DNA from: UBA2030 sp049969475
GTDB lineage: Bacteria; Bacteroidota; Bacteroidia; Bacteroidales; TTA-H9
Assembly: GCA_049969475.1 (NCBI GenBank)
Contig: JBMFOU010000011.1
Coordinates: 26,674 to 90,673 of the forward strand
Length of the DNA stretch: 64,000 nt
Reading direction: 5' to 3'
A program made the translations under genes and the position numbers. Shown one piece after another: positions 27,262 through 36,250 of this stretch. The notes under the pieces were generated by a model. The model was not told the DNA's origin, searched no databases, and saw only the letters and a list, made by a program, of their open reading frames with translations. Every line of letters begins with the position of its first letter. The first letter of the stretch is position 1.

Positions 27262-28188
27262 TTACGCAACCTTCAGTCGGTTGAGATTGACAATAGCAAA
27301 AATCATGAGGGTGGCCGATACCCACTGCACGGGAGTTAGTACACTGCCGTTGAAAAGGTAATCGAAAAAAATTGCCGAAATCGGGAAAAAGAGTTCGCAG
27401 ACGGTGGCCACCGAAGCTTTCACCCGTTTCAAACCAAAATAATACAGAAAAATGGCACCCGAACCTGTAGTCAGTCCTATAATTATGAATATCAGCCAGT
27501 TCAAAGGAGTAGCAACTGTCCATTGATTTATCTTGCCTGAAACGAGTACAACCGGAAGCATAATCGCTGCGGTTAGACCATATCGGAGATAGGTAGCGGT
27601 TGGAAAACTTACATGAGCCAGGGCCCGCTTGCTAAACACCGTGCTACTGCCAAAAGAAAAGGCAGCTAACAGTGAGAACAGGGCAGCGTGGAGATAATTT
27701 TTTCCCCCTTCTACATGAGGTAGGCTCCAGCCAAAAGTGAGAAAATAACCTGCAGCAATGGCAAGGGCGGCCCAGAAATAAAAAGCAGGTCTCAGCCTTT
27801 CACGCAGCAATAAGGTAGCCAGGGCAATGGCAAAAACTGGTTGTAGCTTTTGCAGTAAAACCACAATGGTAAGTTTCTTAAAATTAACCAAAAACAAGGC
27901 CTTAACAATGGCCATCGTTCCTATAGCACCTCCCATCAAAGCCACTAAAGCCAACGATAACCACTCCGCCCATCCGATTCCTCTGATAATACGGTATTTA
28001 CGGGGTAAAAAGACAGACATCAGTAAAAAGGGAAGCAAGTGGAGAACTAAAACGACGAAAGTCACGTCGAGATTGAAAAGCCTGGGCGTTAGCACAATCC
28101 CATCGAGGCCCCATAAAATAGCCGCAAAACTTATGGCTATAGCCCCCCAAACCCCTTGCCGATACAGATTTTCTGATATTTTTTCCAT
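27262..28188 (-). CDS. EamA/DMT-superfamily transporter
   Basis: A 308-residue inner-membrane protein with about ten hydrophobic segments arranged as two EamA repeats (roughly 15-150 and 165-300). The N-terminal end of helix 1 (W-G-A-I-A-I-S-F-A-A-I-L-W-G-L-D-G) and the second repeat start (A-A-F-S-F-G-S-S-T-V-F-S-K) follow the family pattern. Such proteins export or take up small metabolites (amino acids, nucleotides); the substrate is unknown. It diverges from amrS with a 58-base spacer holding -7 boxes for both directions. Confidence 0.88.
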   Translation of the reverse strand: MEKISENLYRQGVWGAIAISFAAILWGLDGIVLTPRLFNLDVTFVVLVLHLLPFLLMSVFLPRKYRIIRGIGWAEWLSLALVALMGGAIGTMAIVKALFLVNFKKLTIVVLLQKLQPVFAIALATLLLRERLRPAFYFWAALAIAAGYFLTFGWSLPHVEGGKNYLHAALFSLLAAFSFGSSTVFSKRALAHVSFPTATYLRYGLTAAIMLPVVLVSGKINQWTVATPLNWLIFIIIGLTTGSGAIFLYYFGLKRVKASVATVCELFFPISAIFFDYLFNGSVLTPVQWVSATLMIFAIVNLNRLKVA

Positions 28189-28196
28189 ACAGCGTG

Positions 28197-28225
28197 CAAA
28201 ATTACGGCTTTATGCTGTATCTTTG
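28197..28225. promoter_or_regulatory. Divergent -7 boxes between the EamA gene and amrS
   Basis: Minus strand TAATTTTG at 28197-28204 serves the EamA gene (ATG 28188). Plus strand TATCTTTG at 28218-28225 serves amrS (ATG 28247). Both are exact TAnnTTTG matches and lie only 13 bases apart, so the two promoters must overlap and may compete. Confidence 0.55.
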
Positions 28226-28246
28226 GAAGAGAGGAAAGGAGGAACC

Positions 28247-29263
28247 ATGAAAACCCTGAAGCCTGCCCTTTTTTATGAAAACACAGAGGAAACCACTCTA
28301 CGTTGTTTGTTATGCCCGCATCAGTGCCTTTTAAAAGACGGACAAACGGGTATCTGCCAGGCCCGGATTAATAACGATGGAATTTTATACTCCCTCAACT
28401 TTGGCATTATTACAGCCCAGGCTCTTGACCCCATAGAGAAAAAGCCACTTTATCATTTTCACCCCGGACAAAAAATTTTCAGTATCGGATCTTTGGGCTG
28501 CAATTTGTCATGTAAATTTTGTCAGAATCATGAAATTTCTCAACAGGGCATAGAAGCTTTCGGACATCTGGAGCCCCAGATGCCTTGCGAAATCGTGGAA
28601 AAAGCGTCCCGGGTAGAAGGCAACATCGGTATTGCCTACACTTACAATGAGCCCATTGTATCTATTGAGTTTGTTCTTGAAACTGCTCATCTGGCCAAAC
28701 GCCGGGGATTGCACAATGTGATGGTAAGTAACGGATATATTAGCCCTTCTCCCCTCCAGAGATTGTTACCCCTTATCGATGCCTGGAACATTGACTTAAA
28801 GGCCTTTAATGATGATTTTTACAAACGACTGACCGGGGCAAGGCTTCAGCCCGTACTCGAAACTTTGAAAAAAATAAAAAAAGCTGGTAATCATCTGGAA
28901 ATAACTTATCTGATTATCCCTGGTGAAAACGACCATGAAGACGATTTTCACCAAATGGTTTCCTGGCTGAAAGAAGAACTTGGTGCCAATACCATCCTGC
29001 ACCTTACTCGTTATTTTCCTCAGCATAAGCACCATACCCCTCCCACCCCACCCGATACTCTTCAGAACTTTTATCATATAGCCCGGCAATATCTGCATTG
29101 GGTTTATCTGGGAAACATCCAGATGAGTCTGGGGAACGAATCCCATTGTCCTAAATGTGGCTCCCTTTTGGTTCATAGAAGTGGATATTTCACCCACATA
29201 GCAGAACTCGACAAAGACGGCCACTGTAAGGTTTGCGGAGAAGAACTTCCGTTTATTCTTTAA
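28247..29263 (+). CDS. amrS: Radical SAM enzyme of the AmmeMemoRadiSam system
   Basis: A 338-residue radical SAM protein. The iron-sulfur motif C-x3-C-x2-C is at Cys85, Cys89 and Cys92 (G-C-N-L-S-C-K-F-C-Q-N). An N-terminal Cys cluster (Cys20, 23, 27, 37) and a C-terminal zinc-ribbon-like region (C-P-K-C ... C-K-V-C-G) flank the barrel, as expected for AmrS. The substrate of this family is unsettled. Its usual partners AmrA (AMMECR1) and AmrB (Memo) are not in this window. Start 28247 has a good Shine-Dalgarno (AAAGGAGG 6 bases upstream), unusual for this genome; the frame is open far upstream but overlaps the EamA gene. Confidence 0.9.
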   Translation: MKTLKPALFYENTEETTLRCLLCPHQCLLKDGQTGICQARINNDGILYSLNFGIITAQALDPIEKKPLYHFHPGQKIFSIGSLGCNLSCKFCQNHEISQQGIEAFGHLEPQMPCEIVEKASRVEGNIGIAYTYNEPIVSIEFVLETAHLAKRRGLHNVMVSNGYISPSPLQRLLPLIDAWNIDLKAFNDDFYKRLTGARLQPVLETLKKIKKAGNHLEITYLIIPGENDHEDDFHQMVSWLKEELGANTILHLTRYFPQHKHHTPPTPPDTLQNFYHIARQYLHWVYLGNIQMSLGNESHCPKCGSLLVHRSGYFTHIAELDKDGHCKVCGEELPFIL

Positions 29264-29340
29264 GTATGAGTAACGTTTATCCCGCATAAGGCCCAGCCCC
29301 ATCTGTCTGCATGCTTAATTTCGCATTTTAATTTTCATGT

Positions 29341-30642
29341 ATGAAAAAACTCCTTCTGTTATTCCTTATTTTCCAAGTTCTTTTACTTCCGGCCCAGACG
29401 GTCAACGATTATTATTCGGTTCAGACTCTGCGCACTGAAAACCGGATTTACCTGCCCAATATAAAAACCCCCTTACTATATCCAGCAGGAGACCCAATGG
29501 GTATACCCATGCTACCCCTGGGAAGCGACAAACAATTATTGTTGCAGTTCGACGACCTCGACGGAACCTATAAAACCTGGCAATACACCTTCATTCATTG
29601 CGATGCCACGTGGAATCCCTCGCCCCTTAGGCCCAATGAATATCTGGAAGGTTTCACCAACGACGAAATCCGCAATTATGCTTTCTCCTTTAATACCACC
29701 ACCCCATACATCCACTATTCAGTTGCCTTTCCCAACGATTACATCCGATTCACTCGGTCAGGCAACTATTTGCTGGTGGTCTACGAACAGACACCCGATA
29801 AACCTGCCCTCACCCTTCGCCTTTTGATTTATGAAGACAAGGTGAAAATAGGTGACCTGAGGATTGGAAGGGCCTCTTTGCCTGCCTACATGAACCAATA
29901 TCAGGAAGTAGATTTCACGCTTTATCCGGGAAAGTATCTTATTATCAACCCTGACCGCGATTTGAAAGTAGTCATCATGCAAAACAATCGCTGGGACAAT
30001 GCCTTGATATTAAGCAAACCGCGCAATATCACCCCCGACGCACTGAGTTATGATTACGAGGAGGAAAACCTGTTTCCGGCTGGCAATCAATACAGACCCA
30101 TTGATATTAAAAGCCTGCGCTACAGAAGTGAAAGGATAGCCGACATTCGCTACCTGAGCGATGGGTATCATGTTTATTTACAACCCGATAATCCCAGAGT
30201 TTTTAGGCCGTATATAAGCGAACCTGATATCAACGGACGCTTTTATATACATACCGAAGACATGAATAATTCAGAAACTGAAGCCGACTATGCCTGGGTA
30301 CATTTCCGCTTGCCTTACGATTATCCACTGGCCGGAGGCAGCCTTTTTATCATGGGTGCCCTGGCAGGAAACAGCATCAATCCTCTGACACAGTTGACTT
30401 ACAACTACGAAGAAAAATGTTACCAAGCCACGTTACAGTTGAAGCAGGGCTTTTACAATTACCTGTATGTATTTGCCAACAATCTCAGCTCTAAGGGCGA
30501 CCCCGGGGTAATAGAGGGGAATAAGTGGGAAACTTCCAACGAATATCTGTTGCTGGTTTACCACCGGGAGTTGGGCGATGTAACCGACAAACTGGTGGGA
30601 TGGATCCTATGGGGAGGTGAAGTTTCGCTGCGCAAACCTTAA
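29341..30642 (+). CDS. Type IX secretion system plug protein (DUF5103)
   Basis: A 433-residue exported protein: signal peptide (1-19, ending L-P-A-Q) and a beta-rich DUF5103 body with the characteristic F-D-D-L-D-G-T-Y-K-T-W-Q-Y segment near 70 and W-N-P-S-P-L-R-P-N-E-Y near 93. In Flavobacterium johnsoniae a protein of this family plugs the SprA translocon from the periplasmic side. The same role is inferred here. It agrees with the T9SS cargo-type proteins at 18502 and 38980. It is followed after 40 bases by DUF2520, which has its own -7 box. Confidence 0.85.
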   Translation: MKKLLLLFLIFQVLLLPAQTVNDYYSVQTLRTENRIYLPNIKTPLLYPAGDPMGIPMLPLGSDKQLLLQFDDLDGTYKTWQYTFIHCDATWNPSPLRPNEYLEGFTNDEIRNYAFSFNTTTPYIHYSVAFPNDYIRFTRSGNYLLVVYEQTPDKPALTLRLLIYEDKVKIGDLRIGRASLPAYMNQYQEVDFTLYPGKYLIINPDRDLKVVIMQNNRWDNALILSKPRNITPDALSYDYEEENLFPAGNQYRPIDIKSLRYRSERIADIRYLSDGYHVYLQPDNPRVFRPYISEPDINGRFYIHTEDMNNSETEADYAWVHFRLPYDYPLAGGSLFIMGALAGNSINPLTQLTYNYEEKCYQATLQLKQGFYNYLYVFANNLSSKGDPGVIEGNKWETSNEYLLLVYHRELGDVTDKLVGWILWGGEVSLRKP

Positions 30643-30657
30643 TTCTTAAAAAACAGC

Positions 30658-30665
30658 TAACTTTG
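30658..30665 (+). promoter_or_regulatory. -7 box for the DUF2520-KdsC-UbiA group
   Basis: TAACTTTG, an exact TAnnTTTG, 18 bases upstream of ATG 30683. No -33 TTG at proper spacing. Confidence 0.5.
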
Positions 30666-30682
30666 CCCTAAACCCTGGGGCC

Positions 30683-31465
30683 ATGAAAAAAGGCAAAAAC
30701 GACATTATAGTGCTGGGAGCCGGCAATGTGGCACACGCGCTCAGCAAAGAACTCAGCAACAAAGGATTTAACATAAGAGGGGTATATAGCCGCACCACCA
30801 AATCGGCCCGGGCATTGGCCAAGTACTTTTCTTGTGAGGTATACGCGGATCCGGCTCTCATTCCGGCGGATGCAAGCTATTACCTGATCAGCGTGACCGA
30901 TGAAGCCCTTCCTGAGGTAGTGGCCCGTATGCCCGAAACTGAAGGAATAGTCATGCATACTGCTGGTTCCATTCCTCTCAGCGTTTTGAGCCGTTTCAAA
31001 AAATATGGAGTTTTGTATCCTCTACAAACCCTCTCCAAAAATCGCGAGACCGATTTTTCCATCGTCCCGCTCTGCATTGAGGCCTCCGACAAATTAACCC
31101 TTAAGGAAATCAAAAAAATTGCATTTTCCATGTCGGAAACTGTCGTGGAGATTTCATCCGAGCAACGAAAAATATTGCACGTAGCCGCCGTTTTTGCCTG
31201 CAATTTCAGCAACTACATGTTCATAGCTGCCCACGATATTTTAAAACGAGCCGGCATGGATTTTAAAATACTGCTGCCCCTGATCATCGAAACTGTTGAA
31301 AAACTGATGTTGATGGAACCCCGCCAGGCACAGACAGGCCCCGCCATTAGGGGAGATAAAACGGTAATGCACGAACATCAACTATTATTAAAGGAAATGC
31401 CTCAGTATCAGAAACTTTATAAAACCTTATCTGCGGCAATTGCCGAAACCCTTTCTCATTCCTAA
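30683..31465 (+). CDS. Rossmann-fold/DUF2520 oxidoreductase-like protein
   Basis: A 260-residue protein with an N-terminal NAD(P)-binding fold (V-L-G-A-G-N-V-A near residue 10, then V-Y-S-R-T) and a helical DUF2520 C-terminal domain. The layout is like a 6-phosphogluconate or ketopantoate dehydrogenase, so a hydroxy-acid or keto-acid dehydrogenase is likely; the substrate is unknown. It is 10 bases ahead of the KdsC-like phosphatase, a conserved Bacteroidetes pair. Confidence 0.85.
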   Translation: MKKGKNDIIVLGAGNVAHALSKELSNKGFNIRGVYSRTTKSARALAKYFSCEVYADPALIPADASYYLISVTDEALPEVVARMPETEGIVMHTAGSIPLSVLSRFKKYGVLYPLQTLSKNRETDFSIVPLCIEASDKLTLKEIKKIAFSMSETVVEISSEQRKILHVAAVFACNFSNYMFIAAHDILKRAGMDFKILLPLIIETVEKLMLMEPRQAQTGPAIRGDKTVMHEHQLLLKEMPQYQKLYKTLSAAIAETLSHS

Positions 31466-31475
31466 ATCCAGGTGA

Positions 31476-32003
31476 ATGATGACTCTTAATTACAAAGAAT
31501 TACTTCACGACATACATACTTTTATCTTCGACTACGATGGAGTTCTCACTACGGGCGAAGTTTTTATTTTGCCCAATGGAGAGGCCCTGCGAGGGGGGTA
31601 TGTTAAAGATGGATATGCTCTTCAGCATGCATTAAAAAACGGCTATCGCATAGCCATCATAAGTGGTGGCAAAAGCGACTCTATGATACATCGGCTCAAC
31701 ATGCTGAAGATAAAAGATTATTTCCTGGGGGTATCAGATAAACTGGCTACATTCAGGGAATACATTGCTAAAGAAGGAATAAACCCCCGCCATGTGCTCT
31801 ATATGGGCGACGACATACCCGACTACGAAGTAATGAAAGAAGTAGGGGTACCTTGTTGTCCGTCCGATGCTGCAGAAGAAATTAAAGCCATCTCAGTGTA
31901 TATCTCCCACCGCGAAGGGGGCAAAGGTTGTGTGCGCGATATTATAGAACAGGTGCTCCGCCTTCATGGTAAATGGATGAACGGCAATGCATTTTATTGG
32001 TAG
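31476..32003 (+). CDS. kdsC: KdsC-like HAD phosphatase
   Basis: A 175-residue HAD-superfamily phosphatase. The nucleophile motif is D-Y-D-G-V-L-T with Asp19 and Asp21; I-I-S-G-G is motif II, a Lys lies in S-D-K-L-A, and M-G-D-D-I-P-D is motif IV. It lacks a large cap domain, like the tetrameric KdsC that hydrolyses Kdo 8-phosphate to Kdo for lipopolysaccharide core. A related acylneuraminate-type phosphatase is possible. It lies between DUF2520 and the UbiA gene with short spacers, so it is operonic. Confidence 0.85.
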   Translation: MMTLNYKELLHDIHTFIFDYDGVLTTGEVFILPNGEALRGGYVKDGYALQHALKNGYRIAIISGGKSDSMIHRLNMLKIKDYFLGVSDKLATFREYIAKEGINPRHVLYMGDDIPDYEVMKEVGVPCCPSDAAEEIKAISVYISHREGGKGCVRDIIEQVLRLHGKWMNGNAFYW

Positions 32004-32008
32004 CCCGC

Positions 32009-32989
32009 ATGATTAAAATCAAGTTAGAAAATATTCTCCGCAGGTCTTTGCGAAACCTGCCTGCCTATTTCAGGCTGGTACGATGGAAAAATTTGCTCCT
32101 GCTTGCCTTTTCCCTTGCCGTAGTAAGGTATGGCATCATCTTGCGTTTTGTTGACGAATCGCCCAACATGCAAAATATAAGTCATGGGGTATTCCTGCTC
32201 ATGGCATTGGCAACGCTGTTTATTGCTGCTGCCGGCTACATCATCAACGATTTTTACGATTTGAAAATTGACCTTCTTAATAAACCCTCCCGGATGATAC
32301 TGGGCAGAATGATGAGCACCACCCGAGGAATTATTTTATACATTTTGCTGAATGGAGCGGGGCTGGCTGCAGGACTGGGTGCAGCCCTCAAAGCCGGGCA
32401 ACCCTCCTTGTTTTTATTATTCTTATTTACCGCCTCCCTGTTGTGGTATTATTCGGTTTTTTTAAAGAGAAACCTCCTGTGGGGAAATCTTACTGTTGCC
32501 TTTCTTGCAGCCCTGGCAGTAATTATGCCTCTGGCCTTCGAATTTTACCTATTACTGGAAAATCCTGATGAATGGGCCCGGCTTTTCAGGTCATTCCGTC
32601 TGGCTATCCGCTTCACCCTGGCCCTGGCTGTCTTTGCGTTTCTCCTAACACTCATTCGTGAGATTCTTAAAGATGTGGAAGACATGAAAGGCGATGCTGC
32701 CGAAAATTGTCGCACCCTGCCCCTCGTGCTGGGCTGGCCCCGAACCCGTGATATTTTATCAGCGCTCATTTTACTAACCATCATTTTACTGGGAATAGCC
32801 CAGTATTACCTAAGCCAGAGCGCATTTCGCTGGGCATTTTTCTGGTACTTTGTCCCTCAATTCTTACTTATTCATCTTTTCTCACGTTTGCCAGAACAAC
32901 CCGTCGCTGAACGCATAGCCACTGCTACCCGTATTGCCAAGGCTATAATGCTCGTTGGGGTTGCTGGCATCATTTTTCTTTTTCCCTAA
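32009..32989 (+). CDS. UbiA-family prenyltransferase
   Basis: A 326-residue membrane protein with about eight or nine hydrophobic helices. The prenyl-diphosphate Mg-binding motif is N-D-F-Y-D-L-K-I-D near residue 80, and the second Asp-rich motif is around D-V-E-D-M-K-G-D. Bacteroidetes members are often annotated geranylgeranylglycerol-phosphate geranylgeranyltransferase; the true acceptor here is unknown and a quinone precursor is possible. ATG 32009, 5 bases after the kdsC stop, is preferred over an upstream ATG at 31973 that overlaps kdsC. Confidence 0.85.
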   Translation: MIKIKLENILRRSLRNLPAYFRLVRWKNLLLLAFSLAVVRYGIILRFVDESPNMQNISHGVFLLMALATLFIAAAGYIINDFYDLKIDLLNKPSRMILGRMMSTTRGIILYILLNGAGLAAGLGAALKAGQPSLFLLFLFTASLLWYYSVFLKRNLLWGNLTVAFLAALAVIMPLAFEFYLLLENPDEWARLFRSFRLAIRFTLALAVFAFLLTLIREILKDVEDMKGDAAENCRTLPLVLGWPRTRDILSALILLTIILLGIAQYYLSQSAFRWAFFWYFVPQFLLIHLFSRLPEQPVAERIATATRIAKAIMLVGVAGIIFLFP

Positions 32990-33001
32990 TCTATTGATCA
33001 G

Positions 33002-33412
33002 ATGTTAGATTTATACCTGAAAGAAATGCTCCTCAGGAAGTTTCTCCGCTTTGCTGCGGTAGGATTTTCAGGACTTATAGTAGATTATGGGGTCACAGCT
33101 TTTTTCAAGGAAATAATTCGTATTCCCAAATTTCTGGCCAATGCACTGGGGTTCACTCTGGCTGCGACCTCCAATTATTATCTCAACCGCCTGTGGACTT
33201 TTCAAAGCCAAAATCCTGAAATTCTGGTCGAGTTTTCACATTTTCTGCTCATTTCCATCATAGGCCTTGCAATTAATACTCTGATTTTGTGGATTATAAT
33301 TAAAAAATGGGATTTTAATTTTTATCTATCCAAAGCCTTTGCCATTGCAGTGGTCACCTTGTGGAATTTCTCGGCTAATGCGGCCTTTACCTTTCACTCC
33401 CTCGCTACTTAA
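33002..33412 (+). CDS. GtrA-family membrane protein
   Basis: A 136-residue protein with four hydrophobic helices and the GtrA opening pattern (L-R-F-A-A-V-G-F-S-G, then N-A-L-G-F and N-Y-Y-L-N-R-L-W-T-F). GtrA proteins are thought to flip lipid-linked sugars or to take part in cell-wall polysaccharide decoration. It starts 12 bases after the UbiA gene. Its place near glycosyltransferases fits surface glycan work, but no specific glucosyltransferase partner adjoins it. Confidence 0.85.
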   Translation: MLDLYLKEMLLRKFLRFAAVGFSGLIVDYGVTAFFKEIIRIPKFLANALGFTLAATSNYYLNRLWTFQSQNPEILVEFSHFLLISIIGLAINTLILWIIIKKWDFNFYLSKAFAIAVVTLWNFSANAAFTFHSLAT

Positions 33413-33445
33413 GCCAGAGGGTAAAATTATCCCAAGGCTTTATCT

Positions 33446-33453
33446 TATTTTTG
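33446..33453 (+). promoter_or_regulatory. -7 box for the LptF/G permease gene
   Basis: TATTTTTG, an exact TAnnTTTG, 22 bases upstream of the TTG start at 33476. No convincing -33 TTG. Confidence 0.5.
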
Positions 33454-33475
33454 CACGGCATTAAACACTGCTGGA

Positions 33476-34924
33476 TTGAAGAAAATTCATCTGATGGTAC
33501 TTCGGGCCTACCTCGGGCCACTGATTCTCACATTTTTCATCGCACTTTTTGTGCTGCTCATGCAATTTGTATGGAAATATGTGGACGACCTGGTAGGCAA
33601 AGGCCTGGAATGGTATCACATCGCGCAATTAATGTTTTACGCTTCCTCCACCTTCGTCCCTCTGGCCTTGCCCCTTGCTATCCTCCTATCTTCCATCATG
33701 ACCTTTGGAAATCTGGGCGAAAACTATGAACTGGTAGCCATGAAATCAGCCGGCATCAGTCTGGGCAAAGCTATGATGCCCCTCATCATCCTCTCTGTAC
33801 TTATCAGTATAGGGGCTTTTTTCTTCAATAATGGGGTGCTTCCCGTAGCCAATCTCAAGTTCAAATCGCTACTCTACGACATTCGCAAACAAAAACTGGC
33901 CATAAATATTCAACCAGGGATTTTTTACAACGGAATTGACAATTACGTCATAAGGGTAGACGCCAAAAACGACGAAACGAATACCCTTTACGGTGTCATG
34001 GTATACGACCACACCGACCAGATGGGTAACATGAAACTTTCTACGGCCGGCAAGGGACATATGTACCTGACACCCGACGAAAAATTTCTCATTTTTACCC
34101 TTTTTAAGGGCGAAAACTACGCAGAGCAGTTCAGCGAACGTAACTATCGCAACCGAAGGCAGTTTCAAATCATCAGTTACGAAGAAAACCGCAGGAAATT
34201 CGACCTATATGGTTTCGGTCTTCAACGTACTAACGAAGACCTCTTTCGTTCGAATTATCAGATGATGAATATCAAGCAGCTTAACTATGCCATTGATTCA
34301 CTAAGCAAAGACTTTGAAAGCCGGGTCAATGAATTGAGCCGTTCGGTTACTGGAAGGTTTGCTTTTTTTCAGCTTGTGGATACATCCCACCGGGTACCCG
34401 ATTCCCTAAAACCTACTGACTCGTTCTTAGCACATTTCAAACCGGCCACGCGCAAACGGGTGCTGGAGACCGCACTCCAGAATTTACGGAGCAATAAAGA
34501 GTTTGTGGTCAACAATTCCAACGAATTAAAGGTACGCACCACCACACTAAACCGGCACAAGGTAGTGTGGCACCAGAAGTTCACCTTATCGGTGGCTTGC
34601 TTACTGTTTTTCTTTATCGGTGCTCCGCTGGGCGCCATTGTGCGCAAAGGAGGTCTGGGATTGCCCGTGGTCATGTCGTCATTCATTTTCGTGCTTTTTC
34701 ACATCATTTCCATCACAGGAGAGAAATACGCGGTGTCGGGTGCGGCCGAAGTGGCTCCTGCTATCTGGGTTGCTCCTTCCATTCTCCTTCCTGTAGGTTT
34801 ATGGCTCTCGTGGAAAGCCATCACCGATAGTCCTATCCTCGACATGGATACTTATGCCCGATTTTTCAACCTTTTTATTCCAAAAAAATTCAGGTTTAAG
34901 GTGGCAGAAGCCGCTAATGAGTAG
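33476..34924 (+). CDS. LptF/LptG-type lipopolysaccharide export permease
   Basis: A 482-residue YjgP/YjgQ-family protein: three N-terminal helices, a large periplasmic beta-jellyroll domain (about 130-345) and three C-terminal helices. It forms the membrane part of the LptB2FG ABC transporter that pulls lipopolysaccharide from the inner membrane. It is longer than E. coli LptF or LptG (about 360) because of an enlarged periplasmic insert, usual for Bacteroidetes. TTG 33476 gives M-K-K-I-H-L-M-V-L-R-A-Y-L-G-P; ATG 33494 is an alternative start six codons later. Confidence 0.9.
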   Translation: MKKIHLMVLRAYLGPLILTFFIALFVLLMQFVWKYVDDLVGKGLEWYHIAQLMFYASSTFVPLALPLAILLSSIMTFGNLGENYELVAMKSAGISLGKAMMPLIILSVLISIGAFFFNNGVLPVANLKFKSLLYDIRKQKLAINIQPGIFYNGIDNYVIRVDAKNDETNTLYGVMVYDHTDQMGNMKLSTAGKGHMYLTPDEKFLIFTLFKGENYAEQFSERNYRNRRQFQIISYEENRRKFDLYGFGLQRTNEDLFRSNYQMMNIKQLNYAIDSLSKDFESRVNELSRSVTGRFAFFQLVDTSHRVPDSLKPTDSFLAHFKPATRKRVLETALQNLRSNKEFVVNNSNELKVRTTTLNRHKVVWHQKFTLSVACLLFFFIGAPLGAIVRKGGLGLPVVMSSFIFVLFHIISITGEKYAVSGAAEVAPAIWVAPSILLPVGLWLSWKAITDSPILDMDTYARFFNLFIPKKFRFKVAEAANE

Positions 34925-34951
34925 ATCATTGCTAGAATCGATATATCTGAG

Positions 34952-36160
34952 ATGAATATTCTCTTCTTATGCAACAAACCTCCCTACCCCGCCCGGGAAG
35001 GGGGCCCTATTGCCATGAATATGCTTATAGAAGGGCTGGTTGAGCAAGGTCATACGGTAAAAGTGCTCACAGTAAGTTCCTACAAGTATCCTTTTCAGCC
35101 CAACTCTGTTCCTGTGGAATATCTTGAATCTACCCTCATCGAGGCCGTAGAGGTTGACTTGCATGTGAAACCCATCCCTGCTTTCCTCAATCTTTTTACG
35201 CGCAAGTCATACCATGTGGAACGCTTTATCAACAAGGCTTTTCGCCGCCGGCTGGCCCGCATTCTCAGCGAACAGGAGTTCGATATCGTGCAACTCGAAA
35301 CGGTATTCATGGCACCTTATATTCCCGTTATTCGCAAGCATTCCCGTGCCAAAATCGTGCTCAGAGCGCACAACATCGAGCATCTCATCTGGAAACGCAT
35401 TTACGACAATGCTCACTGGGGACCCAAGAAAGCTTATCTGGGCCATTTGTGGAAGACACTTAGAAATTTTGAACTCGAGACCCTGAAAAGAGTGGATGGA
35501 ATTGCAGCCATCACCAGGAAAGATGCTGCTTTTTTTCGCCAACATGCAGGTCAGGTACCGGTAATCGACGTTTCTTTTGGAGTAGACCTGGCCGCTTTTC
35601 CTTATCCCAGCGAAGACACTCCCGAGCCCCATTCGCTTTTTCATATCGGAAGCATGGACTGGATTCCGAATCAGGAAGGAATACGATGGTTTTTGGAGGA
35701 GATATGGCCCCTGGTCAATCAGCAAAAACCTATCCTAAAGCTTTATCTGGCGGGTCGCAATATGCCTACCTGGCTCCTTAACGGATTCTGGCCTAATGTG
35801 GCCGTAATTGGAGAGGTACCTGATGCACACCAATTTATGATTTCTAAAGAAATCATGGTGGTGCCCTTGCTGGCAGGAAGCGGTATACGCATCAAAATCA
35901 TTGAAGCCATGGCCCATGGAAAACCCGTGGTTACTACCTCTGTGGGTGCCGAAGGAATAGAATACACCCATGGAGAAAACCTGCTCATTGCCGACACGGC
36001 TGAAGAATTTGCTGAGGCTATTCTGCGTTGTTATTCCGAACCTGGCCTGTTGAAAAAACTGAGTCAGAACGCCCGTTTGCTGGTTGAAAAAGAGCACAAC
36101 CGGCCCAAACTTATTGCAGAACTCATAGGTTTCTATCATCAATTAATGGGGCTGAGCTAA
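34952..36160 (+). CDS. Family 4 glycosyltransferase
   Basis: A 402-residue GT-B fold enzyme. The N-terminal half begins N-I-L-F-L-C-N-K-P-P-Y-P-A-R-E-G-G with the Gly-rich acceptor loop; the C-terminal half has the GT4 E-x7-E signature (residues around I-K-I-I-E-A-M-A-H-G-K-P-V-V). It transfers a sugar from a nucleotide donor to a surface glycan or lipid; donor and acceptor are unknown. It starts 27 bases after the LptF/G gene and may share its transcript. Confidence 0.88.
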   Translation: MNILFLCNKPPYPAREGGPIAMNMLIEGLVEQGHTVKVLTVSSYKYPFQPNSVPVEYLESTLIEAVEVDLHVKPIPAFLNLFTRKSYHVERFINKAFRRRLARILSEQEFDIVQLETVFMAPYIPVIRKHSRAKIVLRAHNIEHLIWKRIYDNAHWGPKKAYLGHLWKTLRNFELETLKRVDGIAAITRKDAAFFRQHAGQVPVIDVSFGVDLAAFPYPSEDTPEPHSLFHIGSMDWIPNQEGIRWFLEEIWPLVNQQKPILKLYLAGRNMPTWLLNGFWPNVAVIGEVPDAHQFMISKEIMVVPLLAGSGIRIKIIEAMAHGKPVVTTSVGAEGIEYTHGENLLIADTAEEFAEAILRCYSEPGLLKKLSQNARLLVEKEHNRPKLIAELIGFYHQLMGLS

Positions 36161-36166
36161 TCTTTC

Positions 36167-36197
36167 TTGGGCGTATGGATATTCCCCTGTATTTTTG
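36167..36197 (+). promoter_or_regulatory. Bacteroidetes promoter for the second glycosyltransferase
   Basis: TTG at 36167-36169, 20 bases, then TATTTTTG at 36190-36197: both elements at ideal spacing. Predicted start near 36204, leaving a leader of about 47 bases before ATG 36251. Confidence 0.75.
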
Positions 36198-36250
36198 CCC
36201 ATCAGCAATAAGCAGGCTAATTATTTTTCAAAGAATAAAACAATTTACCC

